64,000 nucleotides of DNA from Maribacter hydrothermalis. GTDB taxonomy: Bacteria; Bacteroidota; Bacteroidia; Flavobacteriales; Flavobacteriaceae. The position numbers and the translations under genes were made by a program. A model generated the notes under the pieces. The model did not search any database, was not told where the DNA came from, and saw nothing but the letters and a program-made list of their open reading frames with translations. The stretch covers positions 1 to 64,000 of the forward strand of contig NZ_CP018760.1 in NCBI RefSeq assembly GCF_001913155.1, in the 5' to 3' direction. Below are positions 28,917 to 37,586 of the stretch, piece by piece; position 1 is the stretch's first letter, and every line of letters begins with the position of its first letter.

Positions 28917-29881
28917 TCTTTTTTAGTGATTTTTCTTAATGTATTTAACGATGCGTTTAACTCAAAGCCAAGTAGCAATATATTAGAATTTAACCAGATA
29001 TAAACCATTAAAATTAATAAACCTCCAAGAGCGCCATACAATTCATTATATCTAGCAAATTTTTCAACATATATTCCAAAAAGATAAGAGGTTATTAAAA
29101 ACAATATTGTAGTCATTAAGGCTCCAAAAGAAAAGAAACTTGCCTGTTTACCTTCTCTGGTTCCAAAATAATAAAGTATAGCAGTGGTAAAATATGACAA
29201 TACTATAAAGAAAAGAATTTTTGCAATTTGTATACCAAATACCTCTTCATCACCCATTACATAGCCACCTTGCTTCGCCGCAAATTCTGATAAATAACCT
29301 AGAATATAGAACTCAAAATAAATAAAGGCCACAAAGCCCAAAATAATTAAAATAGCCAAAATTAAGCCAACCATTAAGGCATAGATATATTGTCTAAAAA
29401 AATGTCGTGTTAACTCTATATGATAGGAATTCTCAAACCCTCCAAAAATAGAGTTCACTCCATTTGCAATTAAAAATATGGAAAGAATAAAAGATGACGA
29501 TAACAAACCTCCTCTTTTTTGGTCTTTAATTTGTTGAAATACTTCTCCAAAATAATCACCTGTTGCGCTAGGTAAAAATGACTCCAAGAACAATCTAAAT
29601 TGCACATCAAAATCACCATGTTCAATACTTATATAGGACACTAAAAATGGAACTAAAGTAACCATGAAAATTAATAACGGAAACAATGCCATAAACAAGC
29701 TAAAAGCAATAGCACTGGCGCGTGTAGATAAGGTTCCATTTAATATGCCAAGAACGTACATTTCTAAAAGGTCATAAACAGAAAGACCTTCAAAACCAGG
29801 AAGTCTTAACTTTTTTAAAAGCTTAACAAACCAATTTATAATCGGAATTTTATCTAGTTTCTCCTCTACCTCTAAAGACAT
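28913..29881 (-). CDS. YihY/BrkB family inner-membrane protein
   Basis: A 322-residue polytopic membrane protein with about six transmembrane helices. Family marks are STRASAIAFSLFMALFPLLIF, LIANGVNSIFGGFENSYHI, and near the end YGALGGLLILMVYIWLNSNILLLGFELNA (only ends quoted: YGALGGLLI and LLLGFELNA). Some family members were wrongly labelled ribonuclease BN; the function is unsettled. It begins directly after the nadC stop (TAAATG) and overlaps the DUF2147 gene by 4 bases. Confidence 0.9.
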   Translation of the reverse strand: MSLEVEEKLDKIPIINWFVKLLKKLRLPGFEGLSVYDLLEMYVLGILNGTLSTRASAIAFSLFMALFPLLIFMVTLVPFLVSYISIEHGDFDVQFRLFLESFLPSATGDYFGEVFQQIKDQKRGGLLSSSFILSIFLIANGVNSIFGGFENSYHIELTRHFFRQYIYALMVGLILAILIILGFVAFIYFEFYILGYLSEFAAKQGGYVMGDEEVFGIQIAKILFFIVLSYFTTAILYYFGTREGKQASFFSFGALMTTILFLITSYLFGIYVEKFARYNELYGALGGLLILMVYIWLNSNILLLGFELNASLNTLRKITKKE

Positions 29882-30739
29882 TTAAACCGCTTTTAAACTT
29901 AAATCCATATTATAAACGGAATGTGTTAATGCTCCGGAGGATATATAATTAACTCCACAATTTGCATATTCCCGAATTGTCTTCTCATTAATTCCACCAG
30001 ACGATTCCGTAAGGCACTTATTGCCAATTAATTTAACAGCCTCTTTCGTATCCTTATAATCGAAGTTATCAATTAATATACGGTATACTCCTTCTGATTT
30101 TAAAATTTCTTTTATTTCATCTAGATTTCTGGCTTCAACAATAATCTTTAAGTCTTTTCCTGTTTCTTTTAAATAATCTTGTGTCTTTTTAATGGCCTTG
30201 GTTATTCCGCCGGCAAAGTCAATATGGTTATCCTTCAACATAATCATATCATATAAAGCAAATCTATGATTTTTACCTCCTCCAATTTTAACTGCCCACT
30301 TTTCAAGTGCTCGTATTCCGGGAGTTGTTTTTCTAGTATCTAAAATTTTTGTTCCCGTACCTTCCAGTAGATTAACAAACATTTTCGTTTTTGTCGCAAT
30401 TGCACTCATACGCTGCATTGCATTAAGCACCAAACGTTCTGCTTTCAAAATACTTTGAGAACTACCTTCTACATAAAAGATAATATCACCGTGTTTTACA
30501 GGTGAGCCATCTTTAATTAATACGTCTATTTTTAAGTTAGGGTCAACAAAATAAAAAACAAGCTTTGCAAAATCTACCCCAGCAATTATTCCATTATCTT
30601 TTACTAATAATTTAGCCCTTCCTACGGCTGCTTCTGGTATGCACGCTAAAGAACTATGATCGCCATCACCAACATCTTCTCTTATTGCATTTGCAATGAT
30701 CAATGTAATTTCTTCTTTAAACTGTTCTTCTGAAATCAT
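29882..30739 (-). CDS. nadC: Nicotinate-nucleotide diphosphorylase (carboxylating)
   Basis: NadC (quinolinate phosphoribosyltransferase) makes nicotinate mononucleotide from quinolinate and PRPP in NAD synthesis. The 285-residue protein shows IREDVGDGDHSS, ERLVLNAMQRMSAIAT, LDTRKTTPGIRALEKWAVKIGGGKNHR (ends quoted: LDTRKTTPG and GGGKNHR), MLKDNHI and the phosphate-binding ESSGGIN and YISSGALTHS. It heads a leftward operon of four genes and is divergent from rlmH. Confidence 0.96.
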   Translation of the reverse strand: MISEEQFKEEITLIIANAIREDVGDGDHSSLACIPEAAVGRAKLLVKDNGIIAGVDFAKLVFYFVDPNLKIDVLIKDGSPVKHGDIIFYVEGSSQSILKAERLVLNAMQRMSAIATKTKMFVNLLEGTGTKILDTRKTTPGIRALEKWAVKIGGGKNHRFALYDMIMLKDNHIDFAGGITKAIKKTQDYLKETGKDLKIIVEARNLDEIKEILKSEGVYRILIDNFDYKDTKEAVKLIGNKCLTESSGGINEKTIREYANCGVNYISSGALTHSVYNMDLSLKAV

Positions 30740-30792
30740 ATTTTTAATATCTATTGTACTGCTAAATTACGAAGACATTTATAAAATTGATT

Positions 30793-30800
30793 TACTTTTG
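30793..30800 (+). promoter_or_regulatory. -7 promoter element of rlmH, close to its ATG
   Basis: TACTTTTG matches TAnnTTTG and ends 4 bases before the rlmH ATG. Transcription should start at or within a base or two of the ATG, suggesting a leaderless mRNA. Confidence 0.5.
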
Positions 30801-30804
30801 AAAT

Positions 30805-31278
30805 ATGACTATAAAACTTTTAGCTATTGGAAAAACTGATAGTTCTCAACTTAATGCGCTCATTGATGTTTATCAGAAGAGATTACAGCATTATGTAAAT
30901 TTTGAAATAGAACTAATTCCAGATTTGAAAAAAGTCAAGAATCTATCTGAAGACCAACAAAAAGAAAAAGAAGGCGAATTAATTCTTAAAAAACTAACCG
31001 CTACAGATGTGCTAATTCTTTTCGATGAAAAGGGAAAACAGTATACCTCAGTAGAGTTTTCGCAATACCTTCAAAAGAAAATGAATTCTGGAATTAAACA
31101 ATTAGTGTTCGTAATTGGTGGACCATACGGGTTTAGTAATGCTATTTATTCAAAAGCTTCAGGAAAAATTAGTCTTTCTAAAATGACTTTCTCACACCAA
31201 ATGGTACGTTTGTTTATAACGGAACAAATTTATAGAGCCTATACTATTCTTAAAAATGAGCCTTATCATCATAATTAA
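30805..31278 (+). CDS. rlmH: 23S rRNA (pseudouridine-1915-N3)-methyltransferase
   Basis: RlmH is a SPOUT methyltransferase that modifies helix 69 of 23S rRNA on assembled ribosomes. The 157-residue protein has the full family length, with LLAIGKTDSSQL at the start, LILFDEKGKQYTSVEFS, the SAM-binding VFVIGGPYGFS and the C-terminal LSKMTFSHQMVRLFITEQIYRAY and NEPYHHN. The ORF starts immediately after a -7 promoter element, so it may lack a leader and a ribosome-binding site. Confidence 0.96.
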   Translation: MTIKLLAIGKTDSSQLNALIDVYQKRLQHYVNFEIELIPDLKKVKNLSEDQQKEKEGELILKKLTATDVLILFDEKGKQYTSVEFSQYLQKKMNSGIKQLVFVIGGPYGFSNAIYSKASGKISLSKMTFSHQMVRLFITEQIYRAYTILKNEPYHHN

Positions 31279-31292
31279 AAAATAGCTTAAAT

Positions 31293-32111
31293 CTACTGCT
31301 CTTTTTCTAAGGATTTAACCATATTATCAGAAACTATTTCCAAATCCTTTAATTCTTTCATTATAACATCTACCAATTCCTTTTTATGCTCTAAATTTTT
31401 CTCTATACCAAGAATGTGACGATACTTCTTAATATTAGTTATATGAGAATTAAAAGCATGGGATTGATGCCATGAAATCTCCTTCAGTTTTTTATTTTGA
31501 ATTGCAATTTTTTTAATTGATGGATTTATAAAAAAGAAAATCTCTAAAATTAATATCATTAAAGAAAAAACGGCTAACTCTAACTCTACGATCATTAATG
31601 TTTTTATATCTTTTTCTGATGATTTTTGAAACTGATTTACTATTGTTTCCATAATTTTTAAAAACGCATCAGCCTCTGCTGAAATAGTAGCGATTGACAC
31701 TGAATTCAATTTATTAAAATCATTTAAACTGGTAAGAATGGAATTTAAATATGGTTGTAATTTATTAAAATTAGCTTGTATACTTTCATCATCTAATGGA
31801 TCTAGACCTATTGCAACGTTCCCTTTTTGTAAGGATTCATTGGTGTTTTTAAGCTTATTTAATACCACTCTTAGCTTGCCATAATCACAAGTTGCGTATT
31901 TACATTCATATAAGTCTTTTACAATTATTTGAGACAACATTCTTTGTCTACCCGCTATATTTATTCTTAATGCATCATGCCGCTGTTTTGCCAAAGAATA
32001 TTGTATAATTGATTGTATTAAAATTGTTAACACAATTACGGTAAAAACTAATATGTAATAGTTATTAAAGCTTTTATGACGCTTAAATATTGATGTACTA
32101 TTTCTTAACAT
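31293..32111 (-). CDS. PilJ-type sensor protein without a kinase catalytic domain
   Basis: A 272-residue membrane protein with two transmembrane helices (about 18-37 and 171-193) flanking a periplasmic PilJ/NarX-like sensor domain marked by LRINIAGRQRMLSQ. After the second helix there is a helical segment ISWHQSHAFNSHITNIKKY, which resembles a degenerate dimerisation/phosphoacceptor domain of flavobacterial kinases. The protein then ends, with no HATPase domain, and only 14 bases separate it from the convergent rlmH, so no remnant follows. It may be a truncated kinase or a sensor that works through a partner. No regulator is adjacent. Confidence 0.75.
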   Translation of the reverse strand: MLRNSTSIFKRHKSFNNYYILVFTVIVLTILIQSIIQYSLAKQRHDALRINIAGRQRMLSQIIVKDLYECKYATCDYGKLRVVLNKLKNTNESLQKGNVAIGLDPLDDESIQANFNKLQPYLNSILTSLNDFNKLNSVSIATISAEADAFLKIMETIVNQFQKSSEKDIKTLMIVELELAVFSLMILILEIFFFINPSIKKIAIQNKKLKEISWHQSHAFNSHITNIKKYRHILGIEKNLEHKKELVDVIMKELKDLEIVSDNMVKSLEKEQ

Positions 32112-32208
32112 TATTAAGGTTATTTCCTACAAATAACGAATATACCATAATAGTTATCCATTAAATAAATAAATGTTGTAACAATAGATGAAACCAATGT
32201 GTACAAGC

Positions 32209-32244
32209 AAAAACGGCAAGTATTTAATAATACTTGCCGTTTTT
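32209..32244. terminator. Perfect 16-bp bidirectional terminator hairpin
   Basis: AAAAACGGCAAGTATT (32209-32224) pairs perfectly with AATACTTGCCGTTTTT (32229-32244) around a TAAT loop. It ends the SerB-SerA gene on the minus strand. Confidence 0.9.
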
Positions 32245-32272
32245 GATATAATATTATAACATATTAGGTGTA

Positions 32273-34165
32273 CTAATAAAGTACTCTAAACTTAATAGTA
32301 TTCTCAACTTTCTTAAGCGCCTTAATAACATCTTTATTATACTCCTTATCCAAGTCAGTTATTACGTAACCAACTTCAGCATCTGTAGATAGGTATTGGC
32401 TAGAAATATTTAGTTCGTACTCTGCCAAAACTTTATTGATTTTCGCCATGATACCTGGTACGTTCTTATGAATATGCAAAAAACGATGCGATTTATTTTG
32501 TTTTGGTAGTCGAATATTAGGAAAATTAACAGCATCAACCGTATTACCAGAATTTATATAATCCATTATTTTGTTTGGTACAAAATCTGCAATATCACGT
32601 TGCGCCTCTTCTGTACTGCCACCTACATGCGGTGTTAAAATAACATTTGAAAATCCCTGTAATTTAGTGTGGAATTCACCATTACTTGCAGGCTCATCTG
32701 GGTATACATCTATTGCTGCACCACCAATATGTCCACTCTTTAAACCATTTGCAAGTGCGTCAATATCTACCACAAAACCTCTGGAAAGGTTTATAAGCAT
32801 TGCACCTTTTTTCATTTGGTTTATTTCTCGTTCTCCTATAAAGTTTTTATTGGCCTTATTATCATCTATATGTAAGGTTACTACGTCAGAAACATTTAAC
32901 AAGTCTTCAAGTGTATTACATTTTACAGCATTACCTAAAGCCAATTTATCATCAACGTCATAATAGTAAACGCGCATACCCATTGCTTCAGCCAATACCG
33001 ACAATTGTTTACCTATATTACCATAACCAACAATGCCTAAATTTTTACCGCGAACTTCACGAGACCCAGCGGCCGTCTTTTGCCACTGACCTTCATGTAT
33101 TTCTCTACTACGGTCAAAAACACTACGCATAAGCATAATAATTTCACCAATAGCCAACTCTACTACAGATCTTGTATTACTATAAGGTGCATTAAAAACA
33201 ACTACACCTTTCTTTTTTGCATTTTCTAAATCTATTTGAGTTGTTCCAATACAAAAAGCACCAACCGCCAAAAGTTTATCTGCAGCATCTAAAACTGTTT
33301 TTGTTACTTGTGTTTTGGAACGAATACCTAAAACATGAACACCCTTAATTTTTTCAATTAGCTCTTCTTCCGATAAACTATTTTTTATCAATTCAACAGA
33401 AAAGCCGTCTTCTGATAGGTTATCGAATGCAGCTGTATGTACATTTTCTAATAAAAGGACTTTAATTCTATTCTTGGGATACGAGATATTTCTTGGCAAC
33501 TTGTTCACAAATAAAAATTCATCTAAATTGGGTGTAACATAATCCGCATTATTAGCGGCCTTTTCTCTATGCACGTTTTCTGTATAAGCAAAAAACTTAT
33601 CCGCTATACCTGCTTCGCGCATTACATAATCACTATAACCATCTCCTATAACTTGAACTTCACCGTCCAAATTCATTTGTTTTAGGCAATCTATTTTACC
33701 ATTATGCTGAGATAGTACGTTTTTCTCATCGAAACCAATGATATTATCTTCTTGGTCAAATTTAAAGGTATTTGCATAAACTCTGGCCGAGGGTATATTA
33801 TACTCTTTAACAATAGGATCAATAAACTCTTTAAAACCGCAAGATATTACATAAATATCATCTGCATATTTTTCAAAAAATTCTTTATTGGATTCTATCG
33901 ACTTTGATATTTTATTTCGAAGTTCTTTAACTAAGCCGTCTAAATCTTCTTTTTTAGCATGTAATAATTTAATTCGACGCTCTAAAGACTCTGTAAACGA
34001 AATATCACCATCTATACCTAGATTTGTGATTTCTTGAATTTCTTTAATTATTTCTTCTTTATTCGACTTTCCTTGTAAAGTCATTTCCGCAAGTACATCC
34101 AAGGCTTCTACCCTAGTTAATGTACTATCGAAATCAAAAACATATTTTCTACTTACTTCGACCAT
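32273..34165 (-). CDS. serA: SerB-SerA fusion: phosphoserine phosphatase and 3-phosphoglycerate dehydrogenase
   Basis: One 630-residue protein joins two steps of serine synthesis. Residues 1 to about 215 form a HAD phosphatase of the SerB type, with DFDST at 11-15 and VIGDGYSDYVM with the late aspartate. Residues about 230-540 form the D-isomer-specific dehydrogenase SerA, with the NAD motif GIVGYGNIGKQ, NLSRGFVVD and TPHVGGSTEEAQ. A C-terminal ACT domain (about 560-630) begins near HKNVPGIMAKINKVL and may bind serine as feedback inhibitor. The intermediate step SerC is not in the window. Known in Flavobacteria but unlike the separate genes of E. coli. Confidence 0.93.
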   Translation of the reverse strand: MVEVSRKYVFDFDSTLTRVEALDVLAEMTLQGKSNKEEIIKEIQEITNLGIDGDISFTESLERRIKLLHAKKEDLDGLVKELRNKISKSIESNKEFFEKYADDIYVISCGFKEFIDPIVKEYNIPSARVYANTFKFDQEDNIIGFDEKNVLSQHNGKIDCLKQMNLDGEVQVIGDGYSDYVMREAGIADKFFAYTENVHREKAANNADYVTPNLDEFLFVNKLPRNISYPKNRIKVLLLENVHTAAFDNLSEDGFSVELIKNSLSEEELIEKIKGVHVLGIRSKTQVTKTVLDAADKLLAVGAFCIGTTQIDLENAKKKGVVVFNAPYSNTRSVVELAIGEIIMLMRSVFDRSREIHEGQWQKTAAGSREVRGKNLGIVGYGNIGKQLSVLAEAMGMRVYYYDVDDKLALGNAVKCNTLEDLLNVSDVVTLHIDDNKANKNFIGEREINQMKKGAMLINLSRGFVVDIDALANGLKSGHIGGAAIDVYPDEPASNGEFHTKLQGFSNVILTPHVGGSTEEAQRDIADFVPNKIMDYINSGNTVDAVNFPNIRLPKQNKSHRFLHIHKNVPGIMAKINKVLAEYELNISSQYLSTDAEVGYVITDLDKEYNKDVIKALKKVENTIKFRVLY

Positions 34166-34208
34166 TTTAACCTTTTGGTTAGATAAGAATTTTTAAAAAA
34201 ATAAGTAG

Positions 34209-34216
34209 CAAATGTA
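34209..34216 (-). promoter_or_regulatory. -7 promoter element of the SerB-SerA gene
   Basis: Read on the minus strand this is TACATTTG, matching TAnnTTTG, 43 bases before the ATG. The -33 position is unclear. Confidence 0.5.
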
Positions 34217-34301
34217 AAAATTTAATTTATCCTGATAAATGATATCCTATAAATAAAACAAAAACCTGTAGTTATGATGCAAAACAATTAAAAGCACTAT
34301 T

Positions 34302-35090
34302 TTAATTCAAAAATTTAAGTATTTCAGTTGAAAAATTTGAGGTTTTATAAGTGCCATTATGGTCACCCGGTACATTTACCAAGGAACCATTTTTAAAAAC
34401 GTGCATCAACTCTGTTGCATTTCCATTATCCGAATCTTCATCTCCACAAATAACAAGAACATTTATTTCTAATTGTCCTAATTCTTTTACAGTGGTTACT
34501 GGTTGGTATTTCTGTTGCAAGTGTAGTGAACGCATATCTGCATTAATAGACTTGGCATACGCTACTGCGCCTTTAGTTATCTCATTTACCTCACCATCAA
34601 ATGCTTTTGCAAACATAATTCTGCGATTCCATTGTGGATTCGTAAAATCTATGCCCATACCTCCTAAAACAGCTTCTTCTATGCGGTTATCCTCTGTCAG
34701 TAATTTTGCTAGAACAATACTTCCTCTGGAATAACCTATAGCTTTATACTTTTTTATATTTAAATAATCCATTAATAACCTCAAGTCTTTTACCTCTGCA
34801 TTATTTTGATATGCTTTGTCTTCTTGTGGTTTATCAGAATCGCCGTTTCCTCGTAAATCTGGAATTATTACTCTGTATCCGGCATCTAGTAAGTCCTTCT
34901 TTAACACTGTTTTATCCCATGATTTTTTTGAATTTAAAAAACCATGGAGCAATAATGCAGGCTCTCCTACCCCTTCATCAATATACGCAATATGTACACC
35001 ATCAAAAGATTCAAAATTACCGACCTGAGAATAAATAGTATGAGTAATTACGAGTAGAAATAAACTGAAGTAACAAATCTTTTGATACAT
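34302..35090 (-). CDS. Exported alpha/beta hydrolase
   Basis: A 262-residue alpha/beta-hydrolase with a signal peptide (FSLFLLVITHTIYSQ). Visible elements are the oxyanion strand LLLHGFLNSKKSW, the RVIIPDLRGNGDSDKP segment, the nucleophile elbow GYSRGS, a late acid in CGDEDSDNG and the histidine in PGDHNGTY. The substrate is unknown. The true start is the ATG at 35090, two codons after a TTG; the DUF3307 stop lies just upstream, so the gene is part of that leftward cluster. Confidence 0.85.
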   Translation of the reverse strand: MYQKICYFSLFLLVITHTIYSQVGNFESFDGVHIAYIDEGVGEPALLLHGFLNSKKSWDKTVLKKDLLDAGYRVIIPDLRGNGDSDKPQEDKAYQNNAEVKDLRLLMDYLNIKKYKAIGYSRGSIVLAKLLTEDNRIEEAVLGGMGIDFTNPQWNRRIMFAKAFDGEVNEITKGAVAYAKSINADMRSLHLQQKYQPVTTVKELGQLEINVLVICGDEDSDNGNATELMHVFKNGSLVNVPGDHNGTYKTSNFSTEILKFLN

Positions 35091-35092
35091 AA

Positions 35093-35788
35093 TCAATTAA
35101 TATATAGAAGCCCTGCTAAAATGGCTAAACCGAAACTTACCAAGGTACCAATTAAAATATATTCAGTAAGTTTTCTATTATTACGTTCTTTAAGGTCATT
35201 AAATCTAAAGACAGATTTAGCGGCAATTAATAGTCCTATTACTTCCCACCTACCTATTACAATAAATATCAACACAAATAGCCTTTCAATTATACCAATA
35301 TACTTTCCGGCATTGGGTAGTGATTTATGGTCGGTCTCTATCTGATTGGACATACCTTCCAAAATTTTTCCCATAATAATCGCCGCCGGATAAGTAACAA
35401 AAACTATGGCCGTTACCAAATACCAGTCTAAATTTTTAAAAAGAGATAAGGTATGGTCATATAAATTAGCGTAGAATACACAGCAGTAGATTATTATAAT
35501 ATGTAAACCTTGATCAATAAAAAATGGAATACTTTTATTTCTGAACAAAGAATCGGAATATAGCTTAAGTATATCTATGATTAAATGACTAACAGTAATT
35601 ATAAGGGCGATTCTCCAGAAAGAGAAATCCCACAGTATTACTAAATACAGCCCAAAATGCAGTAATACATGCAGGTATAAATACTTAGAGGTTATTTTAT
35701 TAGATTGTTTGTGAACAACCCATTTATTTGGCTGTAGTATAAAATCACCTATTAGATGAGCTAAAATCAATTTTATAAATAGTAACAT
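35093..35788 (-). CDS. DUF3307 polytopic membrane protein
   Basis: A 231-residue protein with about six or seven transmembrane helices. Conserved-looking polar residues lie in or next to the helices: LAHLIGDFILQ at the N terminus, SHLIIDILK, and FIDQGLHIIII, that is, repeated His/Asp pairs which could bind a metal. The C-terminal part has ERLFVLIFIVIGRWEVIG. It belongs to DUF3307. The gene begins 1 base after the SatD-like gene, a strong sign of joint function. Biochemical role unknown; an intramembrane metal-dependent activity is a guess. Confidence 0.85.
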   Translation of the reverse strand: MLLFIKLILAHLIGDFILQPNKWVVHKQSNKITSKYLYLHVLLHFGLYLVILWDFSFWRIALIITVSHLIIDILKLYSDSLFRNKSIPFFIDQGLHIIIIYCCVFYANLYDHTLSLFKNLDWYLVTAIVFVTYPAAIIMGKILEGMSNQIETDHKSLPNAGKYIGIIERLFVLIFIVIGRWEVIGLLIAAKSVFRFNDLKERNNRKLTEYILIGTLVSFGLAILAGLLYIN

Positions 35789-35789
35789 G

Positions 35790-36395
35790 CTACTCCTCTA
35801 TTAATAACGCTTCATAATAGGCTAATACCTCTAAAACTAAATCCAACCTTGCTCTTTTAAGTCGTTGACTAACTGCTGATTGTTTAATTCCCAGTTTTTG
35901 CGCAATCTCTTTTTGCGAATCTTCGGGGTTGTCTAATACTAATGTGACTATTTCTGCCGAAACAACACTCCAATCATCCATAAAATCCAAGGCCAACTTT
36001 AGCATTAAATTTAGCGTACGATCATGGCCTTTATCACCAGTAGCTATACTTAAGTTTACTTTACTTTCTTTAAGTGTTTCAAAATTTCTGCCAGATCGTT
36101 GATATGCAGGTCCATTGGATTCTGTGACCCCTTTACCTATATAGGTTTCTAAACCTATCCCTACACCCATCCTAACATCTAAACCCTTAATAGACTTCAG
36201 CATTGCCTTAATACGGATTGCAGTAAACAAGGCATTTTTCTTAGTAACTTTTAACTGAAATTCGTCTCCTCTATAAATTTCCCAATTCATAGGCGAAGCC
36301 CCAAACGTATTAAAGTATTGCTTTAATAAATCTATCCATATTGAACTTGGATGCTTTTCAGAATTTATAATATCTCCTGTAATTATCGCTATCAT
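35790..36395 (-). CDS. SatD-like protein with cyclase-like N-domain and HTH
   Basis: A 201-residue soluble protein of the SatD family. The N-terminal half has a beta-strand IAIITGD (Asp8), a RGDEF motif at residues 42-46 and RMGVGIG near 75-81, a pattern like the palm domain of class III nucleotidyl cyclases and GGDEF enzymes. The C-terminal part (about 158-183) is a helix-turn-helix: DSQKEIAQKLGIKQSAVSQR. It is the first gene of a SatD-DUF3307-hydrolase cluster. Whether it makes or binds a nucleotide is unknown, and the cyclase resemblance is my inference from motifs alone. Confidence 0.75.
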   Translation of the reverse strand: MIAIITGDIINSEKHPSSIWIDLLKQYFNTFGASPMNWEIYRGDEFQLKVTKKNALFTAIRIKAMLKSIKGLDVRMGVGIGLETYIGKGVTESNGPAYQRSGRNFETLKESKVNLSIATGDKGHDRTLNLMLKLALDFMDDWSVVSAEIVTLVLDNPEDSQKEIAQKLGIKQSAVSQRLKRARLDLVLEVLAYYEALLIEE

Positions 36396-36485
36396 GAATA
36401 TTAATTAAAAAACTAATTTATTAAATTATAAGCAAATATGATAATATTTTTAATTATTAACTATTTAGTTAATATGTATGCAGAA

Positions 36486-36938
36486 CTAAAACCATCTTCT
36501 AGTTAAAGTACAATACTCTTTAAAAGAACGACCAAACTTATCCAATAAAACACGTTCTTCAGGTATAATCTGAAAACGATTCATATACCCAACAAATGCA
36601 GCCGCTACAAGTGTATTAAAAGCATTACCCAAAAAAACACCGAACGCCAATAAAGCAACTAACATCGCTAAATACATTGGATTTCTAGAAAACTTAAACA
36701 CCCCATTTACAACTAATTTAGAAGCATTATTGGGCTTCGTAGGGTCAATTATTGTCTTTGCTATATAAAATTGAAAAAGCGCAGCGAATGCAATTAGAAC
36801 ACCAAATGCTATTAAAATTTTAACCAGTAAGATTCTTCCAAAAAAATCAAAGAAACCAAAAGGCAAAAATGAAGCTAAAATATACATCGTTAAACCAAAA
36901 AATAAAAATACGATAGCGGGTGGTAACTTTAATTCCAT
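36486..36938 (-). CDS. Isoprenylcysteine methyltransferase-like membrane methyltransferase
   Basis: A 150-residue membrane protein with four or so transmembrane helices, of the ICMT/PEMT-like family. The SAM-binding signature is visible in LVVNGVFKFSRNPMYLAML and in EERVLLDKFGRSFKEYC near the C terminus. Family members methylate phospholipids or small hydrophobic compounds; the substrate here is unknown. The gene is divergent from rdgB and unlinked in function to its neighbours as far as can be seen. Confidence 0.88.
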   Translation of the reverse strand: MELKLPPAIVFLFFGLTMYILASFLPFGFFDFFGRILLVKILIAFGVLIAFAALFQFYIAKTIIDPTKPNNASKLVVNGVFKFSRNPMYLAMLVALLAFGVFLGNAFNTLVAAAFVGYMNRFQIIPEERVLLDKFGRSFKEYCTLTRRWF

Positions 36939-36998
36939 CTTATAAAATTACTACTTTTGAAGATGTAAAATGAATTAATTACACATCAAATTCATCAA

Positions 36999-37586
36999 AT
37001 GAAGCTTGTTTTTGCCACCCACAACCCCAACAAATTAAAAGAAATTCAAAAACTAGTCCCTTCATTTATTGAATTGGTTAGTTTAGATGAAATAGGATGT
37101 ACAGAAGACATACCCGAAACTGCTAGCAGCTTAGAAGGCAATGCAAGAATAAAAGCTAGCTATGTAACCAAAACCTATAACTTTCCCTGCTTTGCCGATG
37201 ACACAGGTTTAATAGTTAACGCGCTCAATGGTGAACCCGGTGTATACTCAGCACGCTATGCTGGTCCGCAGAAAAATTCTAAAGCAAATATGACAAAATT
37301 GTTAAGGAATTTGAAGTATAAAAATAATAGAACCGCTTTCTTTAAAACAGTAATTGCATTAAATATAAAAGGTGAAACACATATATTTGAAGGAACAGTA
37401 GATGGTGAAATTACAGAAAAGGAAACAGGACAAAACGGTTTTGGTTATGACCCAATATTTAAACCAAATGGTTACGAGGAAACATTTGGGCAATTACCAT
37501 TGTCTGTAAAAAATAAAATAAGCCATCGTGGTCTGGCATTTAAAAAGTTAATTACCTATTTAAATAATATTAATGTTACAAGATAA
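36999..37586 (+). CDS. rdgB: Non-canonical purine NTP diphosphatase
   Basis: RdgB/HAM1 hydrolyses ITP, dITP and XTP and so keeps deaminated purines out of DNA and RNA. The 195-residue protein has KLVFATHNPNKLKEI at the N terminus, FADDTGLIVNALNGEPGVYSARYAG (ends quoted: FADDTGLIV and SARYAG), QNGFGYDPIFKP and KNKISHRGLAF, covering all substrate and metal sites. It overlaps the next gene by 14 bases. Confidence 0.95.
   Translation: MKLVFATHNPNKLKEIQKLVPSFIELVSLDEIGCTEDIPETASSLEGNARIKASYVTKTYNFPCFADDTGLIVNALNGEPGVYSARYAGPQKNSKANMTKLLRNLKYKNNRTAFFKTVIALNIKGETHIFEGTVDGEITEKETGQNGFGYDPIFKPNGYEETFGQLPLSVKNKISHRGLAFKKLITYLNNINVTR

Noticed and set aside
34311..35088. Alternate long frames on the plus strand over the hydrolase and DUF3307 genes
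   Set aside because: They overlap clear coding genes, lack any recognisable domain and have no start context.
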